Shown here: piece after piece, positions 1-7,079 of the stretch
Layout: the number at the start of each line of letters is the position of its first letter
How positions within the stretch are numbered: the first letter of the stretch is position 1
Assembly (NCBI GenBank): GCA_945971755.1
Contig: CAMFPJ010000014.1
Span: 1-18,282 of the forward strand
Direction: 5' to 3'
Length of the DNA stretch: 18,282 bases
From: an uncultured Clostridia bacterium
Lineage (GTDB): Bacteria > Bacillota > Clostridia > Oscillospirales > Acutalibacteraceae
Position numbers and translations under genes: made by a program
Notes under the pieces: model-generated
The model's input: the letters and a program-made list of their open reading frames with translations, nothing else
The model's database searches: none
Told to the model about the DNA's origin: nothing

Positions 1-4
1 GCCT

Positions 5-37
5 TCGTCGGCAGCGTCAGATGTGTATAAGAGACAG
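5..37. other. Illumina Nextera (Tn5) adapter remnant
   Basis: Bases 5-37 match the Nextera read-1 transposase adapter, ending in the 19-base Tn5 mosaic end AGATGTGTATAAGAGACAG at 19-37. This is a library-preparation sequence left on the contig end, so genomic DNA begins at about base 38. Bases 1-4 are probably also not genomic. The adapter explains why the tetR-type reading frame next to it is cut. Confidence 0.97.
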
Positions 38-297
38 GATATATTTTCATAAGCCTTTGGCTGAACCTCGTATTTTTCCGCAGGCACTTCATATTCCCGT
101 GCTCTTTTTTCATCAATTTGATACATTCTTTCAACGATACTGTCAAAAATAGCACGCTTGTTTTTATAATGCTTGTATAACGCTCCCTTTGTCATGCCAA
201 GCTCGCCTGCAATGGCACTGACCGAAACAGCCTCGTAGCCGTCTCTTGCAAAAAGGTGAAGTGATGTCATCAAAATTTTTTCTTTTGTGTCGGCCAT
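38..297 (-). CDS. TetR/AcrR-family transcriptional regulator, C-terminus missing
   Basis: About 86 N-terminal codons are present, read leftward from the ATG at 297; the rest is lost at the contig end. The protein begins MADTKEKILMTSLHLFARDG and continues with the TetR helix-turn-helix, SVSAIAGELGMTKGALYKHY, at about residues 25-44. That block, with its GALYKHYKNK ending, is diagnostic of the family. The ligand-binding domain is missing, so the effector cannot be inferred. Two palindromes lie on its own promoter, so it very probably represses itself. Its other targets would be neighbours beyond the contig end or elsewhere. The family call is secure. Confidence 0.93.
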
Positions 298-312
298 ACT
301 TTTTCCTCCGTT

Positions 313-330
313 GGTAAACACTCGTTTACC
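313..330. promoter_or_regulatory. Operator palindrome 1 (probable TetR-type site)
   Basis: GGTAAACACTCGTTTACC is a perfect inverted repeat with 7-base arms around 4 bases. It lies just downstream of the -10 of the tetR-type gene, over its predicted start site. It shares the GTAAAC/GTTTAC arms of the second palindrome. Confidence 0.85.
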
Positions 331-333
331 AAA

Positions 334-362
334 ATTACAGTAAACGAACGTTTACTTGTCAA
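334..362 (-). promoter_or_regulatory. Sigma-A-type promoter of the tetR-type gene
   Basis: On the minus strand TTGACA (362-357) is followed after exactly 17 bases by TGTAAT (339-334), a five-of-six match to TATAAT. Transcription should start near 327, about 30 bases before the ATG. One palindrome fills the spacer between -35 and -10, and the second lies over the predicted start, so a bound repressor would block RNA polymerase. Confidence 0.8.
339..356. promoter_or_regulatory. Operator palindrome 2 (probable TetR-type site)
   Basis: AGTAAACGAACGTTTACT is a perfect inverted repeat with 7-base arms around 4 bases, filling the spacer between the -35 and -10 of the tetR-type gene. Its centre is 26 bp from that of palindrome 1. 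A further lone half-site, GGTAAACA, follows at 365-372. The three GTAAAC cores (314, 340, 366) are each 26 bp apart. Confidence 0.85.
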
Positions 363-400
363 GGGGTAAACACAAAAAACATCCGCGGTTTTTCAAATTA

Positions 401-429
401 TTGATTACAAAAGCGCATAGTGCTATAAT
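401..429 (+). promoter_or_regulatory. Promoter of the amidohydrolase/arsC-like operon
   Basis: TTGATT (401-406), a 17-base spacer and TATAAT (424-429) make a good sigma-A-type promoter. The predicted start is near 436, giving a leader of about 75 bases before the ATG at 511. Confidence 0.75.
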
Positions 430-431
430 AA

Positions 432-451
432 ACTAAAAGCAATTTTTTAGT
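432..451. repeat. Inverted repeat at the amidohydrolase transcription start
   Basis: ACTAAAA (432-438) and TTTTAGT (445-451) form a perfect 7-base inverted repeat around 6 bases, placed at the predicted transcription start. It could be an operator for an unknown repressor or a weak 5' hairpin. The arms are AT-rich, so chance is possible. Confidence 0.4.
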
Positions 452-510
452 GATACGTATATGATGAAAATTTTGGTAATACTATTTTCAATAATTGCAG
501 GAGGTAAAAT

Positions 511-1731
511 ATGAAAGCGGAAGATTTAATGCGTGAGGCTAAAGAGTATGAAGAGCAAATCACGGAATTCAGACGAAAACTTCATAAAAACCCTGAAACG
601 GGCTTCGACTTAAAAAACACCGTTGCCTTTGTAAAAGAGGAACTCGAAAAAATAGGGCTTAAACCCGAGGACTGCGGAAAATCGGGAGTTGTTGCCTTAA
701 TTGAGGGTAAAAAAACAGGCAAAGTTTTTCTTTTGCGTGCCGATATGGACGCCCTCCCCGTTAATGAAGAGGCTGAGGTTGATTTTAAGTCGGAAAACGG
801 CAAAATGCACGCTTGCGGTCACGATACGCACACAGCCATGCTTTTAGGCGCCGCATCTTTGCTTAACGCTCACCGTGATGAAATTCACGGTACGGTAAAA
901 CTTATGTTTCAGCCTGCCGAGGAGCTTTTAGAGGGTGCAAAGGATATGGTTGAGAGCGGAGTGCTTGAAAACCCTCATGTTGACGCGGCTTTGATGATTC
1001 ACATAATGGCAGGAATGCCTTTTGAAACGGGAACGGTTATTGTTTCCGCCCCGGGAGTCAGCGCACCTGCGGCGGACTACTTCCAGATTGAAATTCAGGG
1101 CAAGGGCTGTCACGGCTCTATGCCAAATACGGGAGCTGACCCCATAACTGCGGCGGCTCATATACTTGTCAGCTTGCAATCAATTCAGGCACGGGAAATC
1201 GGTATGAACGACCGTGCGGCACTGACTGTGGGAACGGTTCAGGCAGGCTCCGCCGCAAATGTTATACCCGACACAGTGACTATGGCGGGAACTCTTCGCG
1301 CTTTTGATGAAGAAACAAGGGAATTTATTAAAAAAAGGTTAATTGACATTTCGGAGAACACTGCACAGGTCTTTCGCACAAAGGCGAAGGTAACCTTTAC
1401 AAGCGGTTGCCCCACGCTGATTAACGATAAAGATTTGTCTGTAAGCGTAAGCGGATATATGAAAGATCTTTTAGGTGACAAAAAAGCCTTTTCCGTAGCA
1501 GAACTGAATGAAAGAGGCGGCGGCAGTGCTTCTAAAACCTCAGGTTCGGAAGATTTTGCCTATGTAAGCCACCAAGTACCCTCTCTTATGCTTGCTTTAG
1601 CGGGAGGAAAGCCCGAGGACGGATACTGTTATCCACAGCATCACCCAATGGTAAAGTTTGACGAAAAATCTCTTGCCGTGGGCAGTGCGGTTTATGCTTA
1701 TTCAGCCATGCGTTGGCTCGGTGAACATTAA
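511..1731 (+). CDS. M20D-family amidohydrolase (N-acyl amino acid / hippurate hydrolase type)
   Basis: This 406-residue protein is a cytosolic metal-dependent hydrolase of peptidase family M20D. The family removes acyl groups from N-acylated amino acids; the exact substrate here is unknown. The metal-site motifs are in order: RADMDALP at 76-83, HACGHDTH at 100-107 (Cys102 and His104 expected as ligands), FQPAEE at 133-138, a His at 164, and QHHP near the C-terminus (376-379). The dimerisation (lid) domain falls in the middle, around GKGCHGSMPN at 197-206. Length is normal for the family and there is no signal peptide. AGGAGG (499-504) precedes the ATG by 6 bases, so the start is clear. The arsC-like gene follows after 19 bp and is probably co-transcribed. 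Plausible roles are recycling of acylated amino acids or hydrolysis of conjugates such as hippurate. Confidence 0.9.
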   Translation: MKAEDLMREAKEYEEQITEFRRKLHKNPETGFDLKNTVAFVKEELEKIGLKPEDCGKSGVVALIEGKKTGKVFLLRADMDALPVNEEAEVDFKSENGKMHACGHDTHTAMLLGAASLLNAHRDEIHGTVKLMFQPAEELLEGAKDMVESGVLENPHVDAALMIHIMAGMPFETGTVIVSAPGVSAPAADYFQIEIQGKGCHGSMPNTGADPITAAAHILVSLQSIQAREIGMNDRAALTVGTVQAGSAANVIPDTVTMAGTLRAFDEETREFIKKRLIDISENTAQVFRTKAKVTFTSGCPTLINDKDLSVSVSGYMKDLLGDKKAFSVAELNERGGGSASKTSGSEDFAYVSHQVPSLMLALAGGKPEDGYCYPQHHPMVKFDEKSLAVGSAVYAYSAMRWLGEH

Positions 1732-1750
1732 GAAACAAAGGAGTGATAAT

Positions 1751-2107
1751 ATGATTTTTTTAGAGTATCCTAAATGCTCGACCTGTCAAAAGGCAAAAAA
1801 GTGGTTAGACGGGCAAAACGTTAATTATTCCGACCGTCATATTGTAGAGAACAACCCAACTTTTGAAGAACTGAAAGAATGGTACGAAAAAAGCGGCTTA
1901 CCCCTAAAAAAATTCTTCAACACAAGCGGTTTGCTTTACAAATCAATGGGGTTAAAGGATAAACTGCCCCAAATGAGTGAAGACGAACAGCTAAAGCTGT
2001 TAGCAACAAACGGTATGCTGGTTAAACGCCCCATACTTATTACCGACAAGGCTGTATTACCCGGCTTTAAGGAACAGCTTTGGGAAGAGGCTGTTAAAAA
2101 GCAGTAA
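1751..2107 (+). CDS. ArsC/Spx-family protein (arsenate-reductase-like)
   Basis: This 118-residue protein belongs to the thioredoxin-fold ArsC/Spx family (YusI/YffB type). The N-terminal YPKCSTCQKAKKWL carries a CxxC pair (Cys9, Cys12). The family blocks RHIVENNP, GLPLKKFFNTSG and the C-terminal GMLVKRPIL (Arg93) follow. An open frame extends upstream to 1658 inside the amidohydrolase gene. The start at 1751 is preferred because AAAGGAG (1737-1743) lies 7 bases before it and the conserved N-terminus starts there. These proteins are usually named arsenate reductases, but most lack proven arsenate activity, and no arsenic genes are nearby. It could act in thiol redox or, less likely, as an Spx-type regulator. 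It is the second gene after the amidohydrolase and ends just before a strong terminator. Confidence 0.88.
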   Translation: MIFLEYPKCSTCQKAKKWLDGQNVNYSDRHIVENNPTFEELKEWYEKSGLPLKKFFNTSGLLYKSMGLKDKLPQMSEDEQLKLLATNGMLVKRPILITDKAVLPGFKEQLWEEAVKKQ

Positions 2108-2131
2108 TATTATAAAAATTATACCAAGCAA

Positions 2132-2170
2132 AAAAGAGGCTGTTGGGTTTTTAACCTTTCAGCCTCTTTT
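2132..2170. terminator. Bidirectional intrinsic terminator
   Basis: An 11-bp perfect stem, AAAAGAGGCTG (2132-2142) with CAGCCTCTTTT (2160-2170), encloses a loop holding a small GGTT/AACC inner pair. T-runs follow on both strands. It lies between convergent genes and can end the amidohydrolase/arsC-like unit (+) and the phosphate/flavoprotein unit (-). Confidence 0.92.
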
Positions 2171-2219
2171 CGTTTTCACATACGCTCAATCCAACGCAAG
2201 GTTATATCGTTTATCTTAA

Positions 2220-3140
2220 TCATTCTTTCTCTGATAAATACTCAACTATTTTATGAGCAGCCACGTTACCCTCGCCTACTGCTTTTGCAATTTGGTAAGG
2301 TCTGCCCGTGCAATCACCTGCCGCAAAGCAACCCTCTATATTTGTTTCGCAGTTGCGATTAACAACAATGTGTGCACCGTCCATTTCCAGTTTTTTCAAA
2401 ATAGTTGCAGGAGCAACGGAACTGCGCAGAAAAAATGCACCGTCAATATCAAATCTTGTTCCGTCTGTGAGTTCTATTCCCTGCACCTTATTTTCACCCA
2501 AAACCGCTTTCATCGGCTTTTTCAGAATTTCAACATTCGGAAGATTTATTTTTGAGTCATAAGTTGTATAAAGATAAACTTCATCGGCAATTTCGGCAAG
2601 ATATTCCACCTCATGCTCATATCTTTGCGCACCGCAAAAAACGGCAATTGTTTTTCCTTTGTAAAGAAAGCCGTCACAGGTCGCACAGTAGCTCACACCG
2701 CGGCCGATCAGTTCCTGCTCATTGGTAATTCCCTTTGAGGGAACAGCGCCGATAGTTAAAAGAACGGTTTTCGCCTTATAAATTTCATTGTCGGCAAGTA
2801 CCATAAAGCCTTTTTTATTTTTGCTTATTTGAGTTACCATTTTGTCGGTAAGCTCCAGACCTGCAGTTTTCATTTGTTTTCTGAACTTATTATTCAGTTC
2901 CTTGCCGCTGACAACATCTAAACCTGCATAGTTTGCAATTTTTTCGCTCTTTTCAACCTTATCGCTTAGTGAATTTGTGCCGAACCAGACAATATTTTTA
3001 TTATGAACATTAAGGGTAAGCGCAGCAGAAAGCCCCGCCGGACCGGCACCGATTATCGCAACATCGTAAATATCCGTTTTTTTGTTTGATTCACTTTCAA
3101 CAATCGGATTTAGCTTCGCATTAATTTTCAATTCGTTCAT
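2220..3140 (-). CDS. Thioredoxin-reductase-like flavoprotein, possibly ferredoxin-dependent (FFTR-like)
   Basis: This 306-residue, two-domain flavoprotein has the thioredoxin reductase plan: FAD-binding GAGPAG at 31-36, the redox-active CATCDG at 152-157, and the second FAD motif FAAGD at 272-276. The NADPH domain is unusual. After CATC, where NADPH enzymes carry GGGDSA followed by an HRR-type phosphate-binding motif, this protein reads AVFCGAQRYEHEVEYL (166-181) and then VYLYTTYDSK. Neither the glycine-rich loop nor the arginines are present. Clostridial ferredoxin-dependent flavin thioredoxin reductases (FFTRs) show the same losses, so ferredoxin is the likely electron donor (inference). 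It follows the histidine kinase gene by 65 bp with no terminator seen, and has a GGAGAAG ribosome site at 3151-3145. It may therefore belong to the phosphate-responsive operon. No thioredoxin gene is nearby. Confidence 0.85.
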   Translation of the reverse strand: MNELKINAKLNPIVESESNKKTDIYDVAIIGAGPAGLSAALTLNVHNKNIVWFGTNSLSDKVEKSEKIANYAGLDVVSGKELNNKFRKQMKTAGLELTDKMVTQISKNKKGFMVLADNEIYKAKTVLLTIGAVPSKGITNEQELIGRGVSYCATCDGFLYKGKTIAVFCGAQRYEHEVEYLAEIADEVYLYTTYDSKINLPNVEILKKPMKAVLGENKVQGIELTDGTRFDIDGAFFLRSSVAPATILKKLEMDGAHIVVNRNCETNIEGCFAAGDCTGRPYQIAKAVGEGNVAAHKIVEYLSEKE

Positions 3141-3205
3141 ATCTCTTCTCCGTAATATTATTTACTCTTCCGTTAACATCATCTTTTGTAATAAAACTTG
3201 CTTTT

Positions 3206-4531
3206 TCAACAATCGAACTCTACTTTTATAACCGTGCCGATATTTTCTCTGCTGTTAACGGAAATCTCAGCATTGTGAACCTTTGCAATATGCTTAACTA
3301 TCGCAAGTCCGAGTCCCGTTCCGCCTGTTTCTTTACTGCGAGATTTATCTACCCTGAAGAAGCGCTCAAACACTCTTTCTTTATACTTCTCCGGAATTCC
3401 GATACCCGAATCTTCCACGGACAAAACCGCCCTTGTGTTATTAAAGCATTTAACCGAAATTTTTACGTATCCGTTTTCTTTATTATAACGAATTGCATTG
3501 TCAATCAAGTTGTAAACCATTTCTTCAATTAAGGAGGCACTGCCGTTAATGTAACATTCTTCGATGTCAAGAGAAATACTGACGTTTTTTCCCCTTGCGT
3601 TCATTTCAAGAGATTCGGCGCACCGTTCTGCAATTTGTGCAAGGTTAATATTTTCAAAGGTGATATTTTCTTTATCGGTTTCATCTAACTGCGATAATTG
3701 AATAATATCCTCAGTTAAGGTTACAAGTCTTAATGCCTGCTTACGAATTGTGTGTGCAAAAGGTTTAATATCCTCCGGCTTTGCCATTCCGTTTTCAATA
3801 AGTTCGGCGTAACCTGCTATTGAAGTTAAAGGAGTTTTCAGTTCGTGTGAAATATTGGCTGTAAACTCTTTTTTTTGACGGTCAAGCTGTTTTTGTTTTT
3901 CTTTATGCTCTTTAAGCTTATCGGCAAAGGGTTTAAGTTCTTCATAGGGGGCGAACTCTTCAATATTGTCAAGATTTTTACCCAGTTCGCTTAAAGGGTT
4001 TATTATGCTTTTTGTAATTGCATAGCTTAACGCAAGCGAAATAAGAATAACTACAAACGTAATGGCAGAAATTACGTAAATCGAGTTATAGAAAATAACA
4101 TAAATACTTGCACTTGTTACCGACACACGAAGAACTTTTCCGTCAGAAAGTTTTACTGCGTAATAAAAGGTGTTTTCACCTATTGTTGCAGATTTTCTGA
4201 CAGTTGAACCTTCACCGCTTGAAAGCGCTTCCTTAAATTCGGGTCGGTCAGCGTGATTTTCCATTTCGGTTGCTTTTTCAAAGCTGTCTGCCAAAACCTT
4301 TCCGTCTTTATCAATTACTGTAAGCCTTGTGTCATTGGCGCTTTGCGAGTTAATGAAAGAATAATCACCCGTTGTATTTATTTCGGCAGATACAATGTCT
4401 GCTATTGATTTTAGGTTTTTTTGCGCCTGCATTTCGTAGTAAAAATGGAATACATAAACTACCATCACGCTTGTTGCAAGAACGATGCCTATGCCGAGAG
4501 ATAAAATTTTAATATATGTTTTGTAAATCAT
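3206..4531 (-). CDS. phoR: Sensor histidine kinase, PhoR type
   Basis: This 441-residue membrane kinase has a transmembrane segment at about 8-30, an extracytoplasmic region of about 115 residues containing VIDKDGKVLADS (double-PAS/Cache-like), a second membrane segment at about 148-172, and a HAMP-like linker. The catalytic core follows: H-box FTANISHELKTPL with phospho-acceptor His229, N-box NLIDNAIRYN (341-350), G1 DSGIGIP (374-380), FFRVD (391-395) and G2 GGTGLGLAI (403-411). All are intact, so it should be active. GAGGAAAT precedes the ATG. It lies 9 bp after the response regulator gene and is surely its partner. The PhoR name rests on the phosphate transporter upstream and the Pho-box-like repeats, not on the sensor domain itself. 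Confidence 0.9.
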   Translation of the reverse strand: MIYKTYIKILSLGIGIVLATSVMVVYVFHFYYEMQAQKNLKSIADIVSAEINTTGDYSFINSQSANDTRLTVIDKDGKVLADSFEKATEMENHADRPEFKEALSSGEGSTVRKSATIGENTFYYAVKLSDGKVLRVSVTSASIYVIFYNSIYVISAITFVVILISLALSYAITKSIINPLSELGKNLDNIEEFAPYEELKPFADKLKEHKEKQKQLDRQKKEFTANISHELKTPLTSIAGYAELIENGMAKPEDIKPFAHTIRKQALRLVTLTEDIIQLSQLDETDKENITFENINLAQIAERCAESLEMNARGKNVSISLDIEECYINGSASLIEEMVYNLIDNAIRYNKENGYVKISVKCFNNTRAVLSVEDSGIGIPEKYKERVFERFFRVDKSRSKETGGTGLGLAIVKHIAKVHNAEISVNSRENIGTVIKVEFDC

Positions 4532-4540
4532 ATTTCCTCA

Positions 4541-5215
4541 CTAATCACTGATTTTATAACCCACATTACGAATAGTCTTTATATAATTTCCTGCTACTCC
4601 GAGTTTTTTTCTTAACGACTGAATGTGAACATCCACCGTTCTGTTGCCCTGCTCGAAGTCATAACCCCAGATACGCTCCATCAACTTGTCACGAGTCAGT
4701 ACTATGTTTTTATTAACAATGAGCAGTTTTAAGATTTCATATTCCTTATAAGTCAGCTCAACCTCATTACCGTTAACAAAAACCATGTGCTTGGCCTCAT
4801 CAATAAGAAGATCTTTGTATGCGATGTTATCGGTTAAAACTGTTTGTGTTCTGCGTATAACCGCTTTTACTCTGCTGATAAACTCCATTACTCCGAAAGG
4901 CTTTGTAATGTAATCGTCTGCACCCATATCAAGCCCTTTGACCGCATCAATTTCGCTTGTTTTTGCGGTTACCATAATAACGGGAATATTTTTATAAAGA
5001 GGAGTAGAACGAATCTTTCTGAGAATTGAAAGTCCGTCCTCACCGGGCAGCATAATATCAAGAATAATCAAAGCGGGGGTATTTTTTTCAAGAGCGGAAT
5101 AAAGGTCTGCCGCTCCCCCAAACGCACTGACATTAAAGTCGCTGTTGATTAGTGCGTAACACTCAAGTTCCATAATGCTTGTGTCATCTTCCACAATGTA
5201 AATCAGTTTGTTCAT
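4541..5215 (-). CDS. phoP: OmpR/PhoB-family response regulator
   Basis: This 224-residue DNA-binding regulator has a receiver domain with the acidic pair in VEDDTS (Glu9, Asp10, Asp11), phospho-acceptor Asp53 in LDIMLPGEDG, Thr83 and Lys105 (KPF). An OmpR-type winged helix at about 130-224 ends with the signature ELTYKEYEILKLL and then RTVDVHIQSLRKKLG and TIRNVGYK. It should be phosphorylated by the kinase encoded 9 bp downstream. Only 4 bp separate it from the transporter gene upstream, so the two are co-transcribed and probably translationally coupled. The symbol (phoP, PhoB-like) is inferred from context: a phosphate transporter and an 11-bp-period repeat upstream of the operon. Confidence 0.92.
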   Translation of the reverse strand: MNKLIYIVEDDTSIMELECYALINSDFNVSAFGGAADLYSALEKNTPALIILDIMLPGEDGLSILRKIRSTPLYKNIPVIMVTAKTSEIDAVKGLDMGADDYITKPFGVMEFISRVKAVIRRTQTVLTDNIAYKDLLIDEAKHMVFVNGNEVELTYKEYEILKLLIVNKNIVLTRDKLMERIWGYDFEQGNRTVDVHIQSLRKKLGVAGNYIKTIRNVGYKISD

Positions 5216-5219
5216 AGCC

Positions 5220-6968
5220 TTATCCTATCTTATACTTCAATAAATATTCCTCAAACATTTCCATAAAGTCCTTGTTGTCACGGCTCTTGATACCTTTTAA
5301 GTATGTGTGAGTTTTATAGCTTCTGTTTGACAGTTCAATAATGCAAACCGCAAGATTGGAGCAATGGTCTGCAATTCGCTCAAATGAGTTGATAATATCA
5401 AAGAACATCATACCGTTTTCAACGGTACATTCGTCTTGCTGAAGTCTTTTTGAATGCCTTGCTCTTAATTCTTCCTTAAGATTGTCAATGACCTGTTCAA
5501 GAGGTTCAACTTCTGCTGCCAAATTTACGTCATCGCTGACAAACGCCCCTATTGCTTTATCAGTAATTTCCCTGACTGCCCGACTCATAATTTCCAATTC
5601 TCTGTTGGCGTCAGGGGTGAAACGAACGTTGTTTTGATCCATACGACGTTTGATTTTAAGGATATTAACACCGTAATCACCGATACGTTCAAAGTTACTG
5701 ATTGAACGGTTTAATTTTGAAAGTTTAATTGAATCTTCAACACTTAAATTCATAGAACTGATTTTAACAAGGTACGTTTCAAGTTCATCTTCAAGAGAAT
5801 CTAAATCTTTTTCGTTCTTGCTAATCTTCTTATCAATATTATGAGAGTATTTTTTTATCAAGTCAAGACATAAATACACATTATTTTTTGCAAGTTCGCC
5901 CATTGAGTCGCCTTGCTCCTTAACCTTGCTGATAGCGTAAGACGGTGTCATAAGGAAACGCTCGTCAATAAGCGACTTATGCTCATCCTCAGCTTCATCC
6001 CTGATAACGAAGTGTGCAAGCTTTTCAAGTTGATTTCCGAACGGGAACAGAATAACCGTTGAAAAAATATTGAATGCGGTGTGAATAATTGCGATAGCTG
6101 CCGCATCAACCGTGTCTTCAAGGAAGGGCAAACCGAAAACAAAATTTACACTGTAGAACAAAATCATAGAAATTAAAACACCGATTGTATTAAAAGCAAG
6201 GTGAATTATTGCGGTTCTCTTTGCGTTTTTGCTTGTGCCGACAGAAGAAATAACGGCTGTTATGCAGGTTCCGATATTTTGACCGAGAATTATCGGGAAA
6301 GCGGCCGCAACATTAACTCCGCCTGTAACGGCAAGAGCCTGAAGAATACCCACCGACGCAGAAGACGACTGAATAACGGCAGTCAGCACTGCCCCTGCAA
6401 GCAAGCCGAGAACAGGATTTGAAAACTTAGTTAAAATGCTTGTGAATTCGGGAACATCTCTGAGCGGAGCAACTGCGGTGCTCATCGTTTCCATACCCAC
6501 CATAAGAACGGAGAAGCCTAAAAGAATTGAGCCGATATCTTTCTTTTTATCGTTTTTGCCCCACATATACATTACAATACCCACAAGGGCAAGTACGGGC
6601 ACAAATGCTGATGGTTTTAACAACCTGAGAATAATATTTGTGCTTGGTATATTTGTAAGCGACAATATCCAGCTTGTAACGGTTGTACCTATATTTGCCC
6701 CCATAATTATGCCGATTACCTGGTGCAAACTCATTATGGAAGAATTTACAAAACCGACTGCCATAACCGTTACGGCACTTGAAGACTGAATTAACGCAGT
6801 AACGCCGGCGCCCAGTAAAACGCCTTTAATTCTGTTATCAGTCATTTTTTCAAGTACAGACTCGAACCTGCCGCCTCCGATTTTTTCAAGGGCTTTTCCC
6901 ATATAGTTCATACCGAACAGGAACATTGCAAGTCCGCCTACAAGTGTAAGCAAATTAAAAACGGACAT
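5220..6968 (-). CDS. Na+/phosphate cotransporter, NptA/YjbB family, with PhoU-like domain
   Basis: This 582-residue membrane protein imports (or in some relatives exports) phosphate with Na+. Two inverted transport repeats each carry a QSSS motif, ALIQSSSAVTVM (QSSS at 61-64) and AVIQSSSASVGIL (200-203), followed by GANIGTT (90-96) and GQNIGT (229-234). The C-terminal third, about 340-560, is soluble and helical, PhoU-like, with the repeated IGDYG and FERIADHCSNLA signatures. A TTG start at 6986 would add six residues. The ATG at 6968 is preferred because GAGGTGAT (6980-6973) sits just before it. It is the first gene of the phosphate unit and lies behind four Pho-box-like hexamers. Coupling of transporter, PhoU domain and two-component system suggests flux sensing as well as uptake. 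Confidence 0.92.
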   Translation of the reverse strand: MSVFNLLTLVGGLAMFLFGMNYMGKALEKIGGGRFESVLEKMTDNRIKGVLLGAGVTALIQSSSAVTVMAVGFVNSSIMSLHQVIGIIMGANIGTTVTSWILSLTNIPSTNIILRLLKPSAFVPVLALVGIVMYMWGKNDKKKDIGSILLGFSVLMVGMETMSTAVAPLRDVPEFTSILTKFSNPVLGLLAGAVLTAVIQSSSASVGILQALAVTGGVNVAAAFPIILGQNIGTCITAVISSVGTSKNAKRTAIIHLAFNTIGVLISMILFYSVNFVFGLPFLEDTVDAAAIAIIHTAFNIFSTVILFPFGNQLEKLAHFVIRDEAEDEHKSLIDERFLMTPSYAISKVKEQGDSMGELAKNNVYLCLDLIKKYSHNIDKKISKNEKDLDSLEDELETYLVKISSMNLSVEDSIKLSKLNRSISNFERIGDYGVNILKIKRRMDQNNVRFTPDANRELEIMSRAVREITDKAIGAFVSDDVNLAAEVEPLEQVIDNLKEELRARHSKRLQQDECTVENGMMFFDIINSFERIADHCSNLAVCIIELSNRSYKTHTYLKGIKSRDNKDFMEMFEEYLLKYKIG

Positions 6969-7002
6969 TTGTATCACCTCATACAATACTGTATATCCGT
7001 TT

Positions 7003-7041
7003 CGTTCAGTAAATATTCAGTTTATGTTAAATCTATGTTAA
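7003..7041 (-). promoter_or_regulatory. Pho-box-like array of four hexamers with 11-bp period
   Basis: On the minus strand, reading toward the transporter gene, hexamers TTAACA (7041-7036), TTAACA (7030-7025), TGAATA (7019-7014) and TGAACG (7008-7003) are each separated by exactly 5 bases. TTAACA-like hexamers every 11 bp are the known layout of Bacillus PhoP binding sites. A weak -10, TATACA (6995-6990), follows and no good -35 is seen, as expected of an activated promoter. Confidence 0.75.
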
Positions 7042-7054
7042 GTGACAAAATTAA

Positions 7055-7076
7055 AAAGCACACAAAAGTGTGCTTT
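7055..7076 (-). terminator. Intrinsic terminator of the adhE-hydrogenase operon
   Basis: A 9-bp perfect stem, AAAGCACAC (7055-7063) with GTGTGCTTT (7068-7076), has an AAAA loop. It begins 4 bases after the last stop codon of the hydrogenase operon. On the minus strand it is followed by TTTTTAATTTT, so it terminates that operon before the Pho-box region. Confidence 0.88.
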
Positions 7077-7079
7077 GTT

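Noticed and set aside
19..37. Tn5 mosaic end as a sign of a transposon
   Set aside because: It is joined to the Nextera adapter and lies at the contig end with no transposase nearby; it is a library artefact.
1658..1750. N-terminal extension of the ArsC-like protein
   Set aside because: It overlaps the amidohydrolase gene, while a good ribosome site and the conserved YPKCSTC start support 1751.
7025..7041. TTAACA repeats as Rex half-sites
   Set aside because: They are direct repeats with an 11-bp period, not inverted TTGTTAA/TTAACAA pairs, and fit a Pho box better.
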